64,000 nt of DNA from Chitinophaga agrisoli (GTDB taxonomy: Bacteria; Bacteroidota; Bacteroidia; Chitinophagales; Chitinophagaceae). Where the stretch lies: assembly GCF_008386695.1 (NCBI RefSeq), contig NZ_VUOC01000004.1, positions 2,888,574 to 2,952,573 of the forward strand, read 5' to 3'. The notes under the pieces are model-generated. The model did no database searches. It was given only the letters and a program-made list of their open reading frames with translations, and was not told the origin of the DNA. The number at the start of each line of letters is the position of its first letter. Positions within the stretch are counted from its first letter, which is position 1. The translations under genes and the position numbers were made by a program. Positions 61,032-64,000 of this stretch are shown here, one piece after another.

Positions 61032-61787
61032 ATGGCTATAATATTGATCACCGGCGCAACTGCCGGCTTTGGTAAGGCTTGTGCGGAAAAATTTGCACAG
61101 AATGGCAATGACCTCATTATTACAGGGCGCAGACAGGAGCGGCTAAACGATCTGCAGACAACACTGGAAAAGCAATACGGTATCAAGGTACTCCCCCTGG
61201 CTTTTGACGTACGGGACCAAAAAACCGTGAGCACCGTGCTGGGCGGCATACCGGAAAACTGGAAAAAGGTGAGCGTACTGGTGAATAATGCAGGCCTGGC
61301 CGCAGGGCTTAGCAGCATAGAGGAAGGCGATCTCAATGACTGGGAAGAAATGATAGACACCAATGTAAAGGGATTGCTCTACGTATCCCGTGCGGTGATA
61401 CCCTGGCTCATAGATCAGCGGAAAGGCCATATCATCAACCTGGGCTCCATAGCCGGCAGCCAGGTATATGCCAAAGGCAATGTATACTGCGCCAGCAAGG
61501 CCGCGGTGGCCGCCCTTTCCAAAGGCATGCGGATAGACCTGTTGCCTTACGGCATTAAGGTAACGGATGTACAGCCGGGCGCTGCGGAAACGGAGTTTTC
61601 CCTGGTGCGTTTTAAGGGCAATGAAGACAAAGCCAAAGGCGTATACCAGGGTTTAAAGCCTTTAAGTGCTGAAGATGTGGCAGATGTGATCTATTACTGC
61701 GCCACCTTGCCGCCGCATGTGTGCATTAACGAGCTGGAAATTACGCCGCTGCAGCAGGCAAGCGCTTACTATTATCACCGTGTGTAA
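61032..61787 (+). CDS. Short-chain dehydrogenase/reductase (YdfG-like)
   Basis: 251 residues from ATG at 61032 (MAIILITGATAGFGKACAEK). Cofactor motif TGATAGFG (TGxxxGxG), RRQER after strand 2 suggests NADP(H), NNAGLA, catalytic Ser in GSIAGSQVYA, and Y-x3-K in VYCASKAAV. Similar to serine/3-hydroxy acid dehydrogenase YdfG. Oxidises or reduces a small hydroxy compound in the cytoplasm; substrate not readable. Starts 70 bp after the cargo gene. Confidence 0.92.
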   Translation: MAIILITGATAGFGKACAEKFAQNGNDLIITGRRQERLNDLQTTLEKQYGIKVLPLAFDVRDQKTVSTVLGGIPENWKKVSVLVNNAGLAAGLSSIEEGDLNDWEEMIDTNVKGLLYVSRAVIPWLIDQRKGHIINLGSIAGSQVYAKGNVYCASKAAVAALSKGMRIDLLPYGIKVTDVQPGAAETEFSLVRFKGNEDKAKGVYQGLKPLSAEDVADVIYYCATLPPHVCINELEITPLQQASAYYYHRV

Positions 61788-61792
61788 CGGCT

Positions 61793-61969
61793 GATAGTAA
61801 TTTGCTTTTTACAGATAGAATATTAGCGCGCTACTATACCTGTGACTGCATATTGACAGTAATTTGCTCTTACAGATGAGAAAATTAATATCTGTGTAAA
61901 TGCAGGCCAATGCCGGTTTTTACCCGCTAAAGATTGATAGGAATTTGCCTTTTGCAGATGAAAAATTGA
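61793..61969. repeat. Three degenerate ~34-bp direct repeats
   Basis: Copies at 61793-61825, 61855-61889 and 61936-61969. Shared pattern: GAYAGKAATTTGC, a T-rich stretch, then CAGAT and AAAATTRAT-like end. Spacing 62 and 81 bp. Confidence 0.75.
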
Positions 61970-62125
61970 TCTTTTCACGGAATTAATTTAACATTAAGGT
62001 GTGATTTTATAATTTATAATATTTGAATATATTTGAGAGAATTCATATATTTGAAACGACATTATTTTATCTGTTACAGTGTTTAAGGCTATGCTAACTA
62101 TCCTATAATCTATAACCTAATCCCT

Positions 62126-62287
62126 ATGCTTACATTCGTAACCGTTTTACTGCTACGCCTGTACTATCCCAGGTGGAAAGCAGAATGGCGCTACTACTAC
62201 GAGAGATCAAGGCGGAATAACTATGGCCGCTGGGCCATGGGCAAAGACTGGGAAGATGCGAAAGGCTACTCCCTGAGCTACAGCTGA
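62126..62287 (+). CDS. Small 53-residue protein, unrecognised
   Basis: ATG to TGA. Hydrophobic start (MLTFVTVLLLRLYYPRW), then a basic, aromatic-rich tail (WRYYYERSRRNNYGRW, SLSYS end). Sense codon use resembles the neighbours. A strong intrinsic terminator begins 27 bp after the stop, so the region is transcribed. Possibly a small membrane-associated protein. No family recognised. Confidence 0.5.
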   Translation: MLTFVTVLLLRLYYPRWKAEWRYYYERSRRNNYGRWAMGKDWEDAKGYSLSYS

Positions 62288-62313
62288 GTATGAAAATGTA
62301 GAGCAACTTTCTT

Positions 62314-62344
62314 AAAGGGCTGACCGGTAACTGGTCGGCCCTTT
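62314..62344 (+). terminator. Intrinsic terminator after the small open frame
   Basis: AAAGGGCTGACC (62314-62325) pairs with GGTCGGCCCTTT (62333-62344) over 12 bp with one G-T pair, followed by TTTATT. Confidence 0.88.
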
Positions 62345-62395
62345 TTTATTACGGTTAGCTGACGTGTACCCCGGAAACTATCATATTTTAGGTTT

Positions 62396-62423
62396 TTGTT
62401 CTAGGCATTTAGTGCTAATTTTG
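62396..62423 (+). promoter_or_regulatory. mqo promoter (TTG-17-TAATTTTG)
   Basis: TTG at 62396-62398, 17-bp spacer, TAATTTTG at 62416-62423; ATG 29 bp further on. Confidence 0.7.
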
Positions 62424-62452
62424 CGGCGGAAAAATGAAAAAATTAGAAATAT

Positions 62453-63970
62453 ATGTCTTCAAAAGCTGCGCCTGATATTGTGTTAATTGGAGCAGGCATC
62501 ATGAGCGCCACCCTGGGAGTACTTCTTAAGAAATTGCAACCGGAACTGACCATTGACATTTATGAACGGCTGGATGTGATTGCCGGTGAAAGCTCTGACG
62601 CCTGGAATAATGCCGGTACAGGCCACTCCGCCTTCTGTGAGCTGAATTACACGCCTGAACGCCCTGATAACAGCGTGGACATTTCCAAGGCCATTAAGAT
62701 TGCGGAATCTTTTGAAATATCCAAAGAGTTCTGGGCATTCCTGCTCAACCAGGGATATCTTAAATCGCCGGAGTCCTTTATCCGCAGCGTGCCGCATATC
62801 AGCTTTGTATGGGGCGAGGATAATGTATCCTATTTACAGAAGCGGCAGCAGGGCCTGGAAGGCAGCCCCCTCTTTAAGGGCATGCAGTATTCTGAAGACC
62901 CGGCTGTGCTGGCAAAATGGATGCCGCTGGTAATGGAAGGCCGCGATCCTGCCCAGCAGGTAGCCGCCACCCGTATGGAGGCCGGTACAGATGTGAACTT
63001 TGGCGCCCTCACCCGCCAGCTGTGTAACTACCTGCGGGAGCAGAAAGGCGTTACCCTCTACACCGCCCACGAAGTAAAGGATATTGAGCAGCAGGAAGAC
63101 GGGCGCTGGCATATTACCGTAAAAAATGCCACTACCAATAAGAAAAGGACCGTTAAGACCAAATTCGTATTTATAGGCGCCGGCGGCGGCTCCCTGCCCC
63201 TGCTGGAAAAATCCGGCATACCGGAAGGCAAAGGCTTTGGCGGTTTCCCCGTAAGCGGCCAGTGGCTGATCTGTAATAACCCGGAAGTGATTGACAAACA
63301 TGCCGCCAAGGTATATGGTAAGGCTGCCGTAGGCGCGCCTCCCATGTCTGTACCGCACCTGGATACCCGGGTAATTGACGGTAAAAAGGCGCTGCTGTTT
63401 GGCCCTTATGCCGGTTTCTCCACCAAGTTCCTGAAACACGGTTCCTACCTGGACTTACCGCTTTCCATCAAATACTATAACATCCGCCCCATGCTGGCGG
63501 CTGGTTTTGATAATATTCCCCTGACCAAATACCTGATAGAGCAAGTACGCCAATCACCGGAAGACCGTTTGGAAGCGCTGCGGGCTTTTGTACCGGACGC
63601 CAAAATGGAAGACTGGGACCTGGAAACTGCCGGTCAGCGTGTACAGGTGATCAAAAAAGACCCCAAACACGGCGGCGTACTGGAGTTTGGTACAGAAGTG
63701 GTGAGCGCGGCAGACGGTACGATTGCCGCTTTACTGGGCGCATCTCCCGGCGCATCTACCGCCGTATCCATTATGCTGGACCTGCTGGGCCGTTGCTTTA
63801 AAAGCCAGCTGGCTACCCCGGAATGGCAGGCTAAACTGAAAGAGATGATCCCCTCCTACGGTCAGAAGCTGGCGGATAACCCGGCATTCTGCGAGGAGAT
63901 CCGGAACCATACCAGCAAGGTGCTGAAGCTGAAAGGCGTGAGAGAAGAAGCGCTGGCAGAGACTTACTAA
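62453..63970 (+). CDS. mqo: Malate:quinone oxidoreductase
   Basis: 505 residues. Oxidises malate to oxaloacetate with FAD and passes electrons to quinone at the inner membrane, a TCA-cycle step. N-terminal IVLIGAGIMSATLGVLLKKL (FAD fold), WNNAGTGHSAFCELNYTP (family signature), GAGGGSLPLLEKSGIPEG, GQWLICNN and the C-terminal GASPGASTAVSIMLDLLGR are typical of Mqo. It lacks NAD binding. Oxaloacetate made here serves gltA (26 kb) and pckA (45 kb). Its stop lies 30 bp before the window end. Confidence 0.96.
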   Translation: MSSKAAPDIVLIGAGIMSATLGVLLKKLQPELTIDIYERLDVIAGESSDAWNNAGTGHSAFCELNYTPERPDNSVDISKAIKIAESFEISKEFWAFLLNQGYLKSPESFIRSVPHISFVWGEDNVSYLQKRQQGLEGSPLFKGMQYSEDPAVLAKWMPLVMEGRDPAQQVAATRMEAGTDVNFGALTRQLCNYLREQKGVTLYTAHEVKDIEQQEDGRWHITVKNATTNKKRTVKTKFVFIGAGGGSLPLLEKSGIPEGKGFGGFPVSGQWLICNNPEVIDKHAAKVYGKAAVGAPPMSVPHLDTRVIDGKKALLFGPYAGFSTKFLKHGSYLDLPLSIKYYNIRPMLAAGFDNIPLTKYLIEQVRQSPEDRLEALRAFVPDAKMEDWDLETAGQRVQVIKKDPKHGGVLEFGTEVVSAADGTIAALLGASPGASTAVSIMLDLLGRCFKSQLATPEWQAKLKEMIPSYGQKLADNPAFCEEIRNHTSKVLKLKGVREEALAETY

Positions 63971-64000
63971 GTAAGATTAGTATATAAAAAAGAAAGGGGC

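Larger units (their letters stand above)
61788..62452. other. Repeat-bearing intergenic region SDR / mqo
   Basis: 665 bp. It holds three degenerate direct repeats, an A/T-rich stretch (61980-62100), one small open frame, its terminator and the mqo promoter, all listed separately. Confidence 0.6.

Overview
The window looks like the chromosome of a Bacteroidota bacterium, most likely in or near Chitinophaga (Chitinophagaceae). The clues are several very large secreted proteins with PKD domains and the gliding-associated type B sorting domain of the type IX secretion system (T9SS), a PorP/SprF-family membrane protein, Bacteroidota-type promoters (TTG, 17-19 nt, TAnnTTTG), little use of Shine-Dalgarno sites, and typical proteins such as SSS symporters and PurS. 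I saw no rRNA, tRNA, CRISPR array, insertion sequence or prophage. Most of the window is housekeeping DNA with a few accessory patches.

Layout. 1-5.9 kb: a cut-off HTH protein, a vWA surface protein, a glucosaminidase-hpt pair, an O-methyltransferase and a LOG-family hydrolase. 6-12.5 kb: an SSS symporter, a GH78 glycosidase, and a FAD oxidoreductase / phosphonatase-like pair. 12.7-24 kb: outer membrane protein, FAD-linked oxidase, PorP/SprF protein and two giant tandem paralogous T9SS cargo proteins. 24-30 kb: recG, citrate synthase, LptF/G permease and tgt. 30.5-37.8 kb: glycosyltransferase, rsmG, cation efflux, an ECF sigma factor with a small membrane partner, small hypothetical proteins, a patatin and a two-gene receiver unit. 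37.9-44.3 kb: M1 peptidase, a two-gene cassette (small DUF5678-like protein and retropepsin-like protease with a SEC-C tail), rsmI, purS, pssA and pepP. 44.8-64 kb: pckA, folD, queE, a PorE-like protein, dprA, guaB, lnt, an alpha/beta hydrolase, two more T9SS cargo proteins, an SDR and mqo.

Themes. Central carbon genes (gltA, pckA, mqo) are scattered as single units. tgt and queE both serve queuosine formation. Six genes belong to, or are exported by, the T9SS: porP/sprF, four type B cargo proteins and the PorE-like protein.

The most interesting signals are outside ordinary genes. (1) Two families of intergenic tandem repeats, one with an 8-bp unit and one with a 7-bp unit, sit just upstream of start codons in a fixed orientation, often with an inverted copy at the 3' end of the preceding gene. 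(2) The DUF5678-like/protease cassette lies between the rsmI 3' end and a degenerate second copy of that same 3' end, as if it had been inserted there; it has its own promoter and a 12-bp palindrome. (3) recG keeps about 50 conserved N-terminal codons in frame but has no ATG, GTG or TTG to start them. (4) Two sets of three degenerate direct repeats occur at 14.9-15.1 kb and 61.8-62.0 kb.
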